Shown here piece after piece: positions 25,972 through 40,900 of a stretch of DNA of 64,000 nucleotides. A program made the translations under genes and the position numbers. A model generated the notes under the pieces. That model was not told the DNA's origin and made no database searches. It saw nothing but the letters and a program-made list of their open reading frames with translations. This DNA comes from Thalassospira povalilytica. GTDB taxonomy: Bacteria; Pseudomonadota; Alphaproteobacteria; Rhodospirillales; Thalassospiraceae. Numbering within the stretch: the stretch's first letter is position 1; each line of letters starts with the position of its first letter. The stretch covers positions 62,001 through 126,000 of the forward strand of contig NZ_PGTS01000001.1 of NCBI RefSeq assembly GCF_002844235.1, in the 5' to 3' direction.

Positions 25972-28900
25972 GTGGCCTCGCCCGCCAATCAAGATGATGG
26001 TGTTGGTGTTACCGACACCGATATTGAACAGGTTCTTGATAACCGCGCAGAAGATGATTCTGCGGCGGCAAATTCCGATTCCGGAACCAGCGCGCAGGGC
26101 GGCGGCAATTCCCCGGCTTTGGCCAATCAGGTTTTCACCAATGTTCAGCACGTCATCGGCAGCGCCTATGACGATGTTCTGGTTGGGGATGGTGCAAACA
26201 ACACGCTGATCGGCGGCGAAGGCGACGATATCCTCGAATCGGGCGAGGGTGAGGATGTCGTAACCGGTGGTGCCGGGCGTGATACCTTTGTGCTTGAAAG
26301 CGGGTTCGAGAAAACCACCATCACCGACTTCAATGTCGATGAAGACGAGCTGGCCTTTACCGATCTTGGCGTCGACAGTATCAACGACCTGATGTTGCTG
26401 GCGGCCGATGATGGTGCGGGCAATGTGGTTGTGACCTTTGCCACCGGCGATGTTCTGGTGCTGCAAGGGGTGAGCAAGGCGCAGCTTGCCAGTGCAACCA
26501 TTGTCGAAGCACCGCAAATTTCCCCGGTAACCGTGGTTTCCGATGACAGTTCCGATGCCGGTGGCGATGCGGCATCCGACGAGACGGTCAATGTCATCGA
26601 TGGTACTTCGGGCGATGACACCATTGCCGGGTCTGACGGCGATGACATGATTTCGTCGGGCGGTGGGGCGGATACTATCGACGGTGGCGCGGGTGAAGAC
26701 ACCCTGTCGCTTGACGGCGCTGCTGATGGCATGCGGGCCGATCTCGGCCAGGGGCTGGCGACCGATGATCTTGGTGCCAACCGTGTTTCGTTCAGCAATT
26801 TTGAAAATATTCGCGGTACGTCGGGCAATGATGTGCTTGCTGGTGATTCCGGTGACAACACGCTTGTCGGTGGTGCTGGCGATGACACGTTCAAGATCAG
26901 TGATGGCAGCGATGTCATCGACGGCGGTACGGGCGAGAATACCCTTGATTACAGCAGTTCCGAGCAGGGCGTTCGCGTTGACCTTGGTTCGGGTGCTGCG
27001 CAAGGCAATGACGTCGATGAGACGTCCGAAAATTCTGCTTCTGGCGATACCGGCGGTTCGACCAGCGGCGACAGCACGGCTGAGTCCGGTTCATCTGAAG
27101 CCGGTACGGGTGACTCCGCATCAGGCGATGCAGGTGCAACTGATCCGGATGCCGGTGATGCGGGCGCGTCCGGCGAGGGCAGCACGGATACGGGCAATTC
27201 ATCTGAAACCGATACAAGCGGCGATACGACAGGTGGCGGTTCCGCAAGCGATGATGCCAGTGGATCGGACGGCGCGGACCCGGTGGAGTCCGGCGCTGGC
27301 AGCAGCGATGCCAGTTCCGATACGAGTTCCGATGCAGGTTCCGGTGGCGGTTCGGATGACACGACGTCTGATCCGACCGACGCAACGAATACCGGCGACA
27401 ACACAGACAGCACTGGTGGCGACGGTACTTCCGCCGGGGCAGAGGGCAGCGGTGCGGATTCTGGTACAGATTCTGGCACGGAGTCCGACGCGGATACCGG
27501 GACGTCCGGCGGTTCTGACACGTCTGGTGAAACCGGTGGCGCAGAAACTGTTGAAACAGGCGGTTCAACAGGTTCCGGTGCAGATGACGGTACGAATGCA
27601 GCATCGGGCGGCGAGGGTGATACACCAACCGAAACCGGAACCGGTTCGAATGATGCGACCGGTGATGGCAGTTCTTCGGACGTTGGTTCATCGGATGGCG
27701 GATCTTCTGATTCCGGTGCATCGGCCGGTGGTGCTGACGAAACTGCGTCCAGTGGTTCTGATGGCGTAAATAGCGGTTCCGGTACGGATGAAACAGCCGG
27801 TTCCGACGGTGGTGACACAGCCGGTGGCGATGCCGTCAATGACGGCGCGGGTAACGATGCGGGTTCGGGCGAGGCTGCATCCGGTGACAGCGGATCAGAT
27901 GCCGGCGACAGCACATCAGGCGATAGCGGTTCTGCTGACACCGGCAGTGATGCGGGTGCAGAAGCCGGTGCGGATGCGGGGGCAGATCAGTCTGCGGGTG
28001 ATTCCGGGACCGAAAGCGGTTCGGAGCCACAAACCAGTGCCGGTGATGAAACATCGGGCGCGGAAGGCAGCGGCACGCAAGCTGAAACCGGTAGCGGTTC
28101 GGATGGATCCAATAGCACCGATGGTGCTGGCGGCTCTGATGGTGCTGATGGTGACGATGGTTCGGACACGCTCGGCGGTACTGACGACAATGCCGGCGAC
28201 ACTGTTGATGCCGGCCTCGAAGGTGGCGAAGGGTCTGACGGTGCGCTGCAAACCGGTGCGCAGGATGGAACAGATCCTGTTGCCGGTGGTGACGGTTCCG
28301 ATCCTCTGGGGGATGCGGGTGCCGGTGATGGCACCACCACCCAGGAAGACAATACGACCCCGGGCGCGCAGGCCGGTGTAGGCGCTGGCGGTGATGCGGC
28401 CAGCGATGCCGAAGCAGGTGCACCAACTGATGGTGAAACCGAAGGTGCCGCCGAGGGCGAAGAAACAGCCGGATCGAACGAAGCCGATCCCAATACCGAA
28501 ACCAACGAAGATACTGCGTCCTCTGGCGATGAAACCGAGCAGACCGGCGATACCGGTACCGGTGACGAAACCAGTGAAGAAACCACCGGTGGCGACGGGG
28601 ATGCTCTGGCCTCTGGCGATGCTGGCGATGGCGACAGCACGGCAATTTCGTTTGATAACGTCCCGACCGCAGGTGATGACCTGGTGCAGGGCGGCGAAGA
28701 TGCAGACGTGTTTGGCGGCGGTGCGGGCAATGACACCCTTCAGGGCAATGGCGGCGACGATACCCTTGTGGGCGGTACCGGCGATGACCTTTTGCAGGGG
28801 GCGGCCGGTGATGACGTTCTGAGCGGTGAAGCCGGGAACGACATTCTTCAGGGCGGCGAAGGCAATGACAGTCTTGATGGCGGCACGGGCGACGATGTCC

Positions 28901-31900
28901 TGCAAGGGGGCTCGGGCAACGATCAGCTGATCGGCGGGGCCGGTAATGATGTCATGGCCGGCGGATCGGGGGATGATACCCTTTCCGGTGGCGCCGGGGA
29001 TGATCACATCCAGGGTGGCAGCGGCACCGATACCGTCGATTACAGCGATGCAACCGGCGCGGTGACGGTCGATCTTTCCAATGAAACGGCGACCGGTGCG
29101 GCGGGCAATGACGTTGTCCAGATGGTTGAAAATGTCGTAGGATCGGATTTCGACGACCACATCAAGGGTGACGACGGCAACAACGTTCTTGAAGGCGGTG
29201 CGGGCATCGATACCCTGACCGGCGGGGCAGGTGATGACACGCTAAGCGGTGGTGCGGGCAAGGATGACTTCGAACTGACCGAGAATTTCGGCAGTGACAC
29301 CATCACCGATTTCAACGGTTCTGAAGATATCATCGATCTGTCGCGTCTGGGCATTCAGGATTTCGCGACCCTGCAAACCATGATGTCGGACGATGGCAAC
29401 GGCAATACCGTCATCGATTTCGGTGAACAGGGCGTTCTTACCCTTGAAGGGGTAAGCAGCGACAGCCTTGTTGCCGATGATTTCCGCGGTTTCGGCCGTA
29501 TCTTTGAAACCGAAGATGATGACATCGAATTCGGGACCGGCGGCAATGATGCCGTTTACGGTTACGGGGGCAATGACACGCTTGGCGGTGGTGACGGCGA
29601 CGACGTCATTTCCGGCGGCTTTGGCAATGATACCGTTTCGGGTGGTGCGGGCAATGATACGCTGCGCGGGCAGGAAGGCATCGACACCGTCGATTATTCC
29701 GGTGCGAATGGCAGTGTTCGCGTCGATCTTGAAGCCGGTACCGCAAGCGGTGCGGACGGGGACGATCTTCTTGATCGTATCGAAAACGTCACCGGTTCAA
29801 ACCATGATGACGAAATTTACGGCGATGGTGGCGTAAACGTTCTTGCCGGCGGAGCTGGCAATGACACGATTGTCGGCCGTGGCGGGAATGACACCCTTGA
29901 TGGTGGCGCGGGTGATGATCTGTTTGTCGGTGAAGACGGCAATGACACCATCATCGGTGGTGACGGATCAGATACGCTTGATCTCAGTGCGCGTGACACC
30001 GCGCAAGATGTGCGTCTGAATACGGGTACCGCACGCGATTCCGAAACTGGCGAAAGCGACAGCATTTCGGGCATCGAAAACATCATCACAGGTGCGGGCA
30101 ACGATACGGTCATTGGCAGCGGGGATGACAACTTCATTTCCACCGGCGCAGGTGACGATCTTGTCCGTGGTGTTGGTGGCAATGACACCCTTGATGGCGG
30201 CGAAGGAACCGACACCATTGGCTTTGGCAGCGAAAGCGGGCTGAATGTCAATCTTGAGACCGGTGTTGCGGTTACCAATTCCGGTACGTCTCAAATCTCG
30301 AATTTCGAGAACGTGGTCGGCACCGGCAATGATGACATTATTACCGGCGATGATGGTGACAACGTTCTTTCCGGTCTGGCTGGTGATGACACCCTTGCCG
30401 GTGGCGGTGGCAATGACACCCTGTTGGGTGGAGACGGAATTGACACCGTTGACTATTCAGATGTCGCAAGTGGTGTTCAGGTCGACCTTGTAAACGGCGT
30501 TGCCCAAGGGGATGGCACCGACAGTTTGTCCGACATCGAAAATGTTGTCACAGGTGCCGGTGATGACGTTGTTGTCGGGAACAGTCAGGGCAACATTATC
30601 GATACCGGTGCCGGTGATGATACCGTTTACGGAAGTGGTGGCATCGACACCCTGATCGGTGGCGACGGCACAGACACCCTGAGCTACAATTCTGGCGCGG
30701 ACAGTACCCCTGCATCTGGTGTTTCAGTTGATCTTGAGGCTGGCACGGTTACCGGGCGCAACTTTGTCGACCAGATTTCCGGCTTTGAGGAAATAGAGGG
30801 CTCCGCTGGCGCTGACACCATGTTGGGTAGCAGCGGCAATGATGTTTTCATCGGCGGTGCAGGTAATGACACCATCGATGGGCGCGGTGGTGACGATACC
30901 CTGACAGGCGGTTCAGGTGCCGATACTTTTGTTGTGTCCCCTGAAAGCGGAAACGATGTCGTCACTGACTTCAATCCGGCGGTGGACGTCATCGATATTC
31001 AAGGCATTGATGGTCTTGAACTGTTCTCGGACATCACCGATTTCATCGGCCAGGATGCTGCTGGTAATGCGACGATCTCGGTTGGTGATGCGGTAATTAC
31101 CCTTGAAGGTGTTGATCCCGATAGCCTGACATATGCAAACTTCCGGGGTATCCGGTCGCTGGAAGGCACGGATCAGAAAGACATTCTGGACGGTACAAGT
31201 CGCAGCGACGTCATTACGGCAAAGGCTGGTGACGATACTGTTACCGGTGGTGACGGTAATGACATCATTGACGGCGGATCGGGCAATGATCTGATATCTG
31301 GCGGCAAGGGTTCCGATACCATTACCGGCGGTCAGGGAAATGACACCATCAATGGTGGATCGGGCAGTGATGTTCTGGACGGTGGCGACGGCGTTGATAC
31401 GCTTGTCTACCAAGGCCAGTCATCAGGGGTCAGTGTCGATCTTGAGACCAATCAGGCCGTGTCGGGCAGTGACAGCGATACGATATCGAATTTCGAAAAT
31501 GTCACCGGGTCCTCATATAACGACAACATATCGGGCGATGACAATGCCAATATCCTGAAGGGTGGCCTTGGGAACGATGTGCTTGAGGGGCGCGGCGGTG
31601 ACGATGAACTGATCGGTGGCGCCGGTGCGGATACGCTTGCCGGTGGTGCAGGCAATGATATCCTCAATGGTGAAGCTGGCTTCGATACCGTTACCTACGA
31701 GGATGCAACGGGTGGCGTAAACGTTAACCTTGCGTCTGGTACTGCAACCGGTGCAGATGGTGAAGACAAACTTGTCGAAATCGAGAACCTTATCGGATCC
31801 GATTATGACGATGTTTTAACCGGGTCGTCTGTTGATAACACGATTATCGGTGGTGCCGGTGATGACACCATCAATTCCGGTGCCGGGCAGGATGTGATAT

Positions 31901-34900
31901 CGGGCGGCGACGGGGCAGATACTTTCGTCCTGAGCAATATCAGTGACGACGTGGTGGTGACCGATTTTGACCCCGCCGAAGATCAAATTGATCTAAGTGA
32001 TTTCGGCATTCCGAATTTCGAAGCACTCAAGAAGCTGATCACCAGCAACGACAATGGTGACGCGGTCATTTCGATCAATGATCGAACAATGACACTGACC
32101 GGCGTTTCCCCGGACGAGCTGAGTGCGGATAATTTTGTCGATATCGACAGCCTGGGTGCCACCGACGGTGATGATGTCCTTGAGGGTACATCCGCCGAAG
32201 AAATCATTGACGGCCTTGATGGCAATGACACGATCAGTGGCGGCGCCGGAGACGACACAATATACGGAAACAGTGGTGATGACACGATTTCCGGCGGTCA
32301 GGGCAATGACATCATTGATGGTGGCGACGGCGAAGACACCGTCGATTACAAAGGTAGCGGTGCCATAACTGTCGATCTGGCTGCGGGCACCGGCGGTGTT
32401 AATGGTGAAGATACTCTTGTCAGCATTGAAAATGTCAGCGGTTCAAACCTGAAAGATGTGATTTCAGGGGATGACGGTGCCAACACCCTTTTCGGTGGGG
32501 CCGGTGATGATACGATCTCGGGCGGTGCCGGTGATGACGTCATTCTGGGCGGCACCGGAAATGACAAGCTGGTTGGCGGTGCGGGCGACGATGCACTGGT
32601 CGGTGGCGAGGGCGTTGACCTTGCCGACTACAGTTCCGCCGATGGTGGGGTTACTGTCGATCTGGCTGCGGGCACAGCCAGCGGTGCGTCCGGGAATGAT
32701 ACCCTTGCAACCATCGAAAATGTTACTGGTTCCGATCACGACGACACGCTTGTCGGCGATGATGGTGCCAACACACTTGCCGGTGGCCTTGGTGATGATG
32801 TGCTTGACGGCGGGGCTGGTGACGACCTTCTGATTGGTGGTGTCGGGAATGACACAATTGAAGGCGGTGAAGGCGTTGATACGGTCAGTTATGAAACCGG
32901 TGGCGCTGTTAATATTGACCTGTCAGAAGGTATCGCAACCGGTGCAGATGGAACAGATCGTCTTAGTGGCGTAGAAAATGTCATCGGTTCGAACCAGGCC
33001 GACACGATTACGGGTGATGATGGTGCCAACATTATCAAAGCCGGTGGCGGGGCAGATACCATCACCGGTGGGGCGGGCGATGATACCCTGACCGGTGGTG
33101 CTGGTGCTGATGTCTATGTTGTTGGTCCGAATGACGGAACCGATACAGTAACCGATTTCGCTGTTGGTGAAGATCAGATCGATATTACCGGCCTGGGTAT
33201 AGATACCTATGGCCAGTTGTTCGAACTGATGTCGGAGAACGAAAACGGTGACCTTGTCATCGATTTCGGTGAAGGCACGTCGATGATCCTTGGAGGGGTC
33301 GGTCTGGATGACATTTCTGCCGACAACTTTATCGGGGTACGTGACATTGTCGGAAGTACCGGCGATGACACAATGTATGGTACCGACGGCCAGGATACGA
33401 TGTCGGGGCTTGACGGTAATGACATCATCTATGGTCTTGAAGATGATGACAGCATCTATGGCGGCGACGGTGATGATACGCTGGTTGGCGGGGACGGAGA
33501 TGACGTCCTTGATGGCGGCGATGGTGTCGACACTGCTGATTACAGCGACGAAACCGAACAGGTTACTGTCGACCTGAACGCCGGGACGGCCACGACAGAT
33601 GGCGGGAATGATACGCTTCGCAACATCGAAAACATCGTTTCCGGTGCGGGCAATGACCACCTGACCGGTTCTGATGCGGACAATATTCTTGTCGGTGGCG
33701 AAGGCGACGACGTCCTTGAAGGACTGGATGGTAACGACACGCTGGTTGGCGGTGACGGGCGCGACACGGTCAGCTATGCCAATGCAGACGGCGGGGTGAC
33801 GGTCAATCTTGAAGATCAGACCGCAAGTGGTGCCGCAGGCGAAGACACCCTTTCAGGGATCGAAAACATTGTCGGTTCCGGCCATGCCGACATGCTCGAA
33901 GGTGATAGCGGCGATAACAGCATCAATGCCGGGGCTGGCAACGACACCATTGTTGCAACGGGCGGCGATGACGTGCTGCGCGGTGGTGCGGGATCGGACA
34001 CTGTCGATTATCGCAATGCAACCGGTGGTATCACGGCTGACCTTGAGGCCGGTCGGGTAACCGGTCTTGGCACCGATCAGCTTGAAAATATCGAGAACCT
34101 GACGGGATCGGATTACAACGATACGATCAGTGGTAACGAGCTCGACAATATTCTGTCCGGTGAAGGCGGCGACGACATTCTGTCGGGCGGCAATGGCGAT
34201 GATACCCTGCTTGGCGGGGCTGGCAACGACACTCTTGTCGGTGGCAGGGGCAATGACCTGATTGATGGTGGCGATGGTATCGACACCGTTGATTATGCAG
34301 GTGAACAGCAAGGTATCGAGATCAATCTCGGGACCGGCGAAACCGACGAGAATACCGGTGACACCGTCCTGAATGTTGAAAATGTCGTCGGTAGCGGCTT
34401 TAACGATGTCATTACCGGATCTGATGCGGATAACACCCTGCTTGGTGGCGGTGGTCAGGATACCTTCAATGTCAGTGCCGGCGATGATGTGATTGACGGC
34501 GGTGCCGGTATCGACACCGTTGACTACAGTGACAGTCAGACCGGTGTGGATGTTGATCTTGGTGCGGGGACGGCTGACAAGGCTGAGGGCACCGACAGTC
34601 TGAGCAACATCGAGAATGTTATTGGTTCGGATGCCAATGACAGCATTACCGGATCAGCTGACACCAATACCCTGGTTGGCGGGGCTGGCGACGATACCAT
34701 TGATGGCGGTGCCGGAGACGACCTGATCGCGGGCGGTGAAGGGAATGATACCCTTGCTGGTGGTCAGGGTACGGATACCCTCGATTATTCCGATGCAACG
34801 GGTGCACAGACCATTGACCTTGCGGTTGGCACGGCAAGCGGCGCGGATGGCGATGACACCATTTCCGGGTTCGAGAATGTCGTCGGGACCGAATACGGGG

Positions 34901-37900
34901 ACACGATTACCGGGGACGATGCCGCCAACGTTATTGACGGCGGTGCAGGTAATGATCTTCTGACTGGTGGCGCTGGCAACGACACCCTGCGCGGTGGTGC
35001 AGGTGATGACAGCTTTGTCGGAGAACTTGGTGATGACACCTATTTCGGTGGCGAAGGTGCTGATACGCTTGATTATTCGGATGCCGGCTCGGGCCTGGAT
35101 ATCAATTTGCAGACAAATATCGCGACCGGTGCCGATACCGGGACGGATAGTTTTAGCGGCATTGAACAGGTTATCGCATCCGACCACGACGATGTGATTA
35201 CCGGCGGTGCTGGCGACGATACAGTTCTGGCAGGCGACGGGAATGATACGATCACCGGCGGTGCTGGCAACGATGTGCTGTCTGGTGAAGATGGCGACGA
35301 CACGATTTCGGGTGGATCCGGCCGTGACACGCTTGACGGTGGCGCGGGCGAGGATACCGTATCGTTTGCAGGTGAATCTGGCGTATCTGTTGACTTGCAA
35401 ACCGGTGTGACAAGCACCGGCGACATTATCTCCAACTTCGAAAATATTACCGGTTCGCTTGGTGATGACACCCTTCGGGGCGATGCAGGTCGCAATACCC
35501 TGAAAGGTGGACAGGGCAACGACGTTCTTGATGGTCGTGGCGGTGATGATGTTCTGTTCGGCGGGGCGGGGAATGATACCCTGCGCGGTGGTGAAGGCAA
35601 TGATACCCTTGATGGCGGTACCGGTATTGATACCCTGGATCTGTCGGATATTGATGGTGACCAGACCGTTGATTTCACCACTGGTACTGCGACGAATGGC
35701 ACGGATACCGACAGCTTCAGAAATATTGAAAATGTCACGACCGGCGATGGCGATGACCTGATCACCGGCGATGGCAACGGCAACGTGATCGATGCCGGCA
35801 ATGGCGACAATACCGTCAATGGCGGTGCGGGTGCCGATACCATCAGCACCGGTGACGGCGAAGACATTATTGATGGCGGCTCAGGTAATGACACCATCAA
35901 TAGTGGTGCGGGTGCCGATACCGTTCTGGGCGGTGATGGCAATGATGTCATTTCGTCTGGCGCGGGGGATGACCTTGTTGAAGGCGGAGCCGGGAACGAC
36001 ACCATTTCGGCCGGAAGCGGAAATGACACCCTTGATGGTGGTGCAGGCAACGATACCCTGCGCGGCGGCGAAGGCGATGATGTCCTGATCGGTGGCGATG
36101 GCGTTGATACCGCAAGCTATATCGATTCAGAATCCGCCGTCACCGTTGACACCAGCAACAATACTGTCAGCGGCACATCAAGCGGTACTGATACCCTTGA
36201 CGGGATCGAAGTGGTCCGCGGTTCGGAATTCAACGATACCTTTATCGGCGGCGGTCAAAGCGACACCTTTATCGGTGGTGCAGGCAATGACACCTTTGAT
36301 GCCGGTGCCGGTAATGACACGCTGAGCCTTGGTGGCGGTGCCGATCAGGTCATCTTCAATCCGGGTGACGGCAATGACACCATCACGGACTTCAATGTCG
36401 GTGCCGACCAGATCGATCTGACCAGTTTCAACATTGCCGGTTATGACGCGCTTGAGGAAATGTTTGGCACCAATGCCAACGGCGATCTGACCATCAATCT
36501 TGAAAGCGGCGATACCATCACGCTTAAAGGCGTGTCGGCAGCCCAGCTTAGTGCAGACAACTTCATTGGTGTCGATGTCCGTTTGGGTACCGATGATGCT
36601 GATGAAATGATCGGCGGGGACGGCGATGACATTATCAATGCGCTGGGCGGCGATGACACCGTCGAAGGCGGCATTGGCAACGACCGCCTGATCGGTGGTT
36701 CCGGCAACGACACCCTTGATGGCGGGACCGGCAACGATACGCTGGTTGGCGGTTCGGGTTCGGACGTGCTGGTCGGTGGCGAAGGCAGTGATACGGTTGA
36801 TTATTCGACCGAAGGTGCAGGCATTGTCGCCGATCTTGAAAACGGCACGGTTACCGGCGGTGACGGCGACGACGTTCTTGACGGGATCGAGAATGTTACC
36901 GGCACGCTGCATGATGATACCCTGATCGGGAATGATCAGAACAACACGCTGTCTGGTCTGGATGGGGATGATACCCTTGTCGGCGGGACCGGTGATGACG
37001 TCATTGATGGCGGCGAAGGGTCCGATACCGTTGATTACAGCACCGCAACCCAAAGCGTTAATGTCGATCTGGATGCAGGAACGGCAACCGGTCAGGGCAC
37101 AGACCGCCTGAACGATGTCGAAAATGTTGTTGGTTCGGACTTCAATGATGAAATCCGTGGTGATGCCGCGAACAATACTATTTCGTCGGGCGCCGGTGCC
37201 GACGCGGTAGATGGTGGTGCCGGGGATGACGTGATCGATGCCGGTGACGGTGCCGATGAAATCAGCGGCGGTGACGGCAATGACACCATCGAAGGCGGTG
37301 CTGGTGGCGACATCCTTCTGGGTGAAGCAGGCGACGACACGCTGAGCGGCGGCGACGGCGATGACATTGTCGAAGGCGGCAGCGGTGACGACTGGGTCTA
37401 TGGCGATGCCGGGGATGATATCCTGGATGGTGGCGATGGCGATCTTGATACGGTCGACTATTCCAATGTCGATGGCGGCGTCACGGTTGACCTGATCAAG
37501 GAATACGCGACCGGTGCGGGCGGTGATGACATCGTGCGCAACTTCGAACGCGTGATCGGTACCGATTATGCCGATACGCTGGTCGGTAGCGACGGCATCA
37601 ATACCCTTGATGGCGGGTCGGGCAACGACACCCTGTTTGGTGGCGCGGGTGATGACGTCATCATCACCGGTGACGGCGAAGACATGATCGTTCTGAAGCC
37701 GGGTGGCGGCCATGACACCGCAACCGATTTCAATGTCGATGAAGACATGATCGATCTGTCGTCCTATGGCATCGAAGATTACGCGACCTTGCGTGACCAG
37801 ATGGCCGATGACGAAAATGGCAATGCGGTCATCACACTTGATGATGGGGACAGCATCACGCTCGAAGGCGTGTCGGTTGATGACCTGTCGCCAAAGAACT

Positions 37901-40900
37901 TCTTTGGCTATGACGTCATTTATGGCACCGAATTCGAAGACAACATCATCGGCAGTCAGATCAGCGATGAAATCCACGCTCTTGAAAGCGACGATATCGT
38001 CGATGGCCAGGCCGGCAATGATGACATTTACGGCAATGAAGGCAATGACACGCTGATTGGTGGCGCGGGCAATGATACCCTGCGCGGCGGCGATGGCAGC
38101 GACACGGCCGATTATTCCGACACGACCGAAGGTGTGACTGTTGATCTGGGCGCGGGGACCGCGACCGGCGAAGCAGGCAACGACACCCTTGAAAGCATCG
38201 AAAACGTTACCGGTGGCGCCGGTGATGATGTTCTTGTTGGCGATGACAATGACAACATCCTTGACGGTGGCGCAGGCAATGACACCGTTTACGGCAATGG
38301 CGGTGATGATACCCTGATCGGTGGCGACGGCGACGATGTCCTGTCCTATGAAGATGCCCAAGGCGGTGTAAATGTCGATCTCGATGCCGGAACCGGAACC
38401 GGTGGCGCAGGTAATGACGTCATTGACGGTTTCGAAACCCTGATCGGGTCGGATCATGACGATACGCTTGCCGGCAATGATGCCGATAACGTCATTGATG
38501 GCGGTGCCGGTGACGACACGCTTTCGGGTGGTGCGGGCAATGACACGCTGATCGGTGGCGATGGTGCCGACATCGTTGATTATTCCAACGATACTGACGG
38601 TGTTGCGGTCGATCTTGAAACCGGTACCGGCATTGCGACCGATGGCACCGATACCCTTGACGGTATCGAAGGTGCGACTGGTGGTGCGGGCAATGACACC
38701 CTGACCGGGTCGAGCGGCGACAACATTCTGGCTGGCGGTGCCGGTGATGACACCCTGAGTGGCGGTGCCGGCAATGACACGCTTGCCGGTGGCGAGGGTG
38801 CGGACCTTGTCGATGGCGGCGCGGGTGATGACGTTCTGTCGTTCGAAGGTGATCGCATTGGTGCGGACGGTGAAACCACCGATCATGTCGGCAGCCCGAC
38901 CACGGATGGCACCGGTGACGTTGCCGATATTTCCGGCAAGAACATTTCCGATGACAGCTTTGTCGGTGGGGCAGGCAATGACACCCTGGTTGCCGGTTCC
39001 GGCGACGATGCGATTATTCTCGACCGTGATCACGCCGGTGGTGGATCGGCCAACCCGGCAATTGTCGATATTGAAAACATCGATGCCGGTGATGGCAACG
39101 ACGTTGTCGATCTGACCAGCGAAACCCATTCCTATGGCGACGTGACCATTGATGGTGGCGCAGGTGACGACACCATCTGGTCCAATGATGGCAATGACGT
39201 CATCGCCGGTGGCGAAGGTGCCGATAACATCCACGGTGGTGCGGGTAACGACGTTATCGATGGCGGTGCCGATGACGACATCATTGATGGCGGCGAAGGG
39301 ACCGACACCATCGACGGTGGTGCCGGGAATGACACGATCGTGGCCGGTGCCGGGGACGATGTCCTGATCGGTGGCGACGGTTCTGACACCCTTGATATGT
39401 CCGGCGCAGATGGCGCGACCATTGACCTTGCTGCGGGTACGGCAAGCAGCGATGAAACCGGCAGCGACAGCATCGACGGATTTGAAAACGTCATTGCGAC
39501 CGATGGTGATGACACCATTACCGGGTCGGACGGCGACAACACGATTGATGCGGGTGCAGGCAACGATAGTGTGACGCTGGATGCCGGGAATGATGATCTC
39601 GACGGTGGTGCGGGTATCGATACCCTTGAGCTGTCCGGAACGACCGGCGGGGTTACGGTTGACCTGGGTGCAGGTACGGCAAGTGGGGCCAATACCGGTT
39701 CGGACACGATTGCCAACTTTGAAAATGTTACGGGATCGGATGATGCCGATACCATTACCGGTTCGGATGATGCCAACGTCATTGATGGTGGTGCTGGCGA
39801 CGATGTGATCGACGGCGGTGCTGGCGACGACATCCTGTCGGGTGGTGCTGGCAATGACACGCTTGTTGCGGGCGACGGCAACGATACGCTGTCGGGCGGT
39901 GACGGGGCGGATACCTTTGTCTTCGAAGATGGCAGTGATGCCGATCTTGTCAGTGATTTTGATCTGAATGGCGATGTGATTTCGCTGCCGGATGCCGGTG
40001 TTTCGACCTGGACCGACTTGCAGCCGCTTCTGTCAGACGGACCGGATGGTGCGGTGATCACGCTTCCGTCCGGTGGCACGGTTACCCTGTCGGGCATTTC
40101 GGTTGCCGATCTGACACCGAACCACTTTGACGGCATCGAAAATGTCGGCACGCCGGGTGAAGATACACTTGGTGGCGGCGAAGGTGATGACACGGTCGAT
40201 GCCGGTGACGGTGATGATACCGTTGATGGTGGCGGCGGTGATGACACCCTTCAGGGCGGCGGCGGCAGTGATACGGTCGATGGCGGTGATGGCAACGATT
40301 CCGTTGATGGCGGCGATGGGGATGATTCCGTCGGCGGTGGCGCGGGCGATGACACGGTTGCAGGCGGTGGCGGCAACGACACCCTGAGCGGTGGCAGCGG
40401 AACCGACACCCTTGATGGTGGCGACGGTGACGATGTTCTTCAGTTCGAAGCCGATCGTACCGGCCAGGCTGGCGACAGCACGGACCACGCCGGCAGCCCG
40501 GGTGTTGATGGCACCGGGGATGTTGCCGACCTCGAAGGTCTTGGTCTGAGCGACGATCAGTTCGAAGGTGGTTCTGGTACCGATACCCTGTTGGGGACGT
40601 CTGGTGCGGATGCCATCATTCTTGATAACGATCACGTCGATGGTTCGAATACCCCGTCAATCAGCGGCATCGAAGTGATTGATACGGGCGCGGGCGACGA
40701 TGTCGTCGATCTGACCAGCCAGACCGATGGATATGGTGATGTGACCGTCAATGCCGGGACTGGCAATGACACGGTCTGGACCAGTGCGGGCAATGATGAA
40801 ATCAATGCCGGTGATGGTGATGACGTCATTCATGACGGTGCGGGCAACGATATCGTCAATGCCGGTGCGGGCAATGACACCATCGAAGGCAGCCAAGGCA

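Noticed and set aside
36178-39234. Open frame of 1,018 codons on the minus strand within the RTX gene, plus many shorter antisense frames
   Set aside because: They mirror the GG-x-G-x-D codon pattern in reverse, are repetitive in step with the plus-strand repeats, and have no ribosome site or family; all are shadows.
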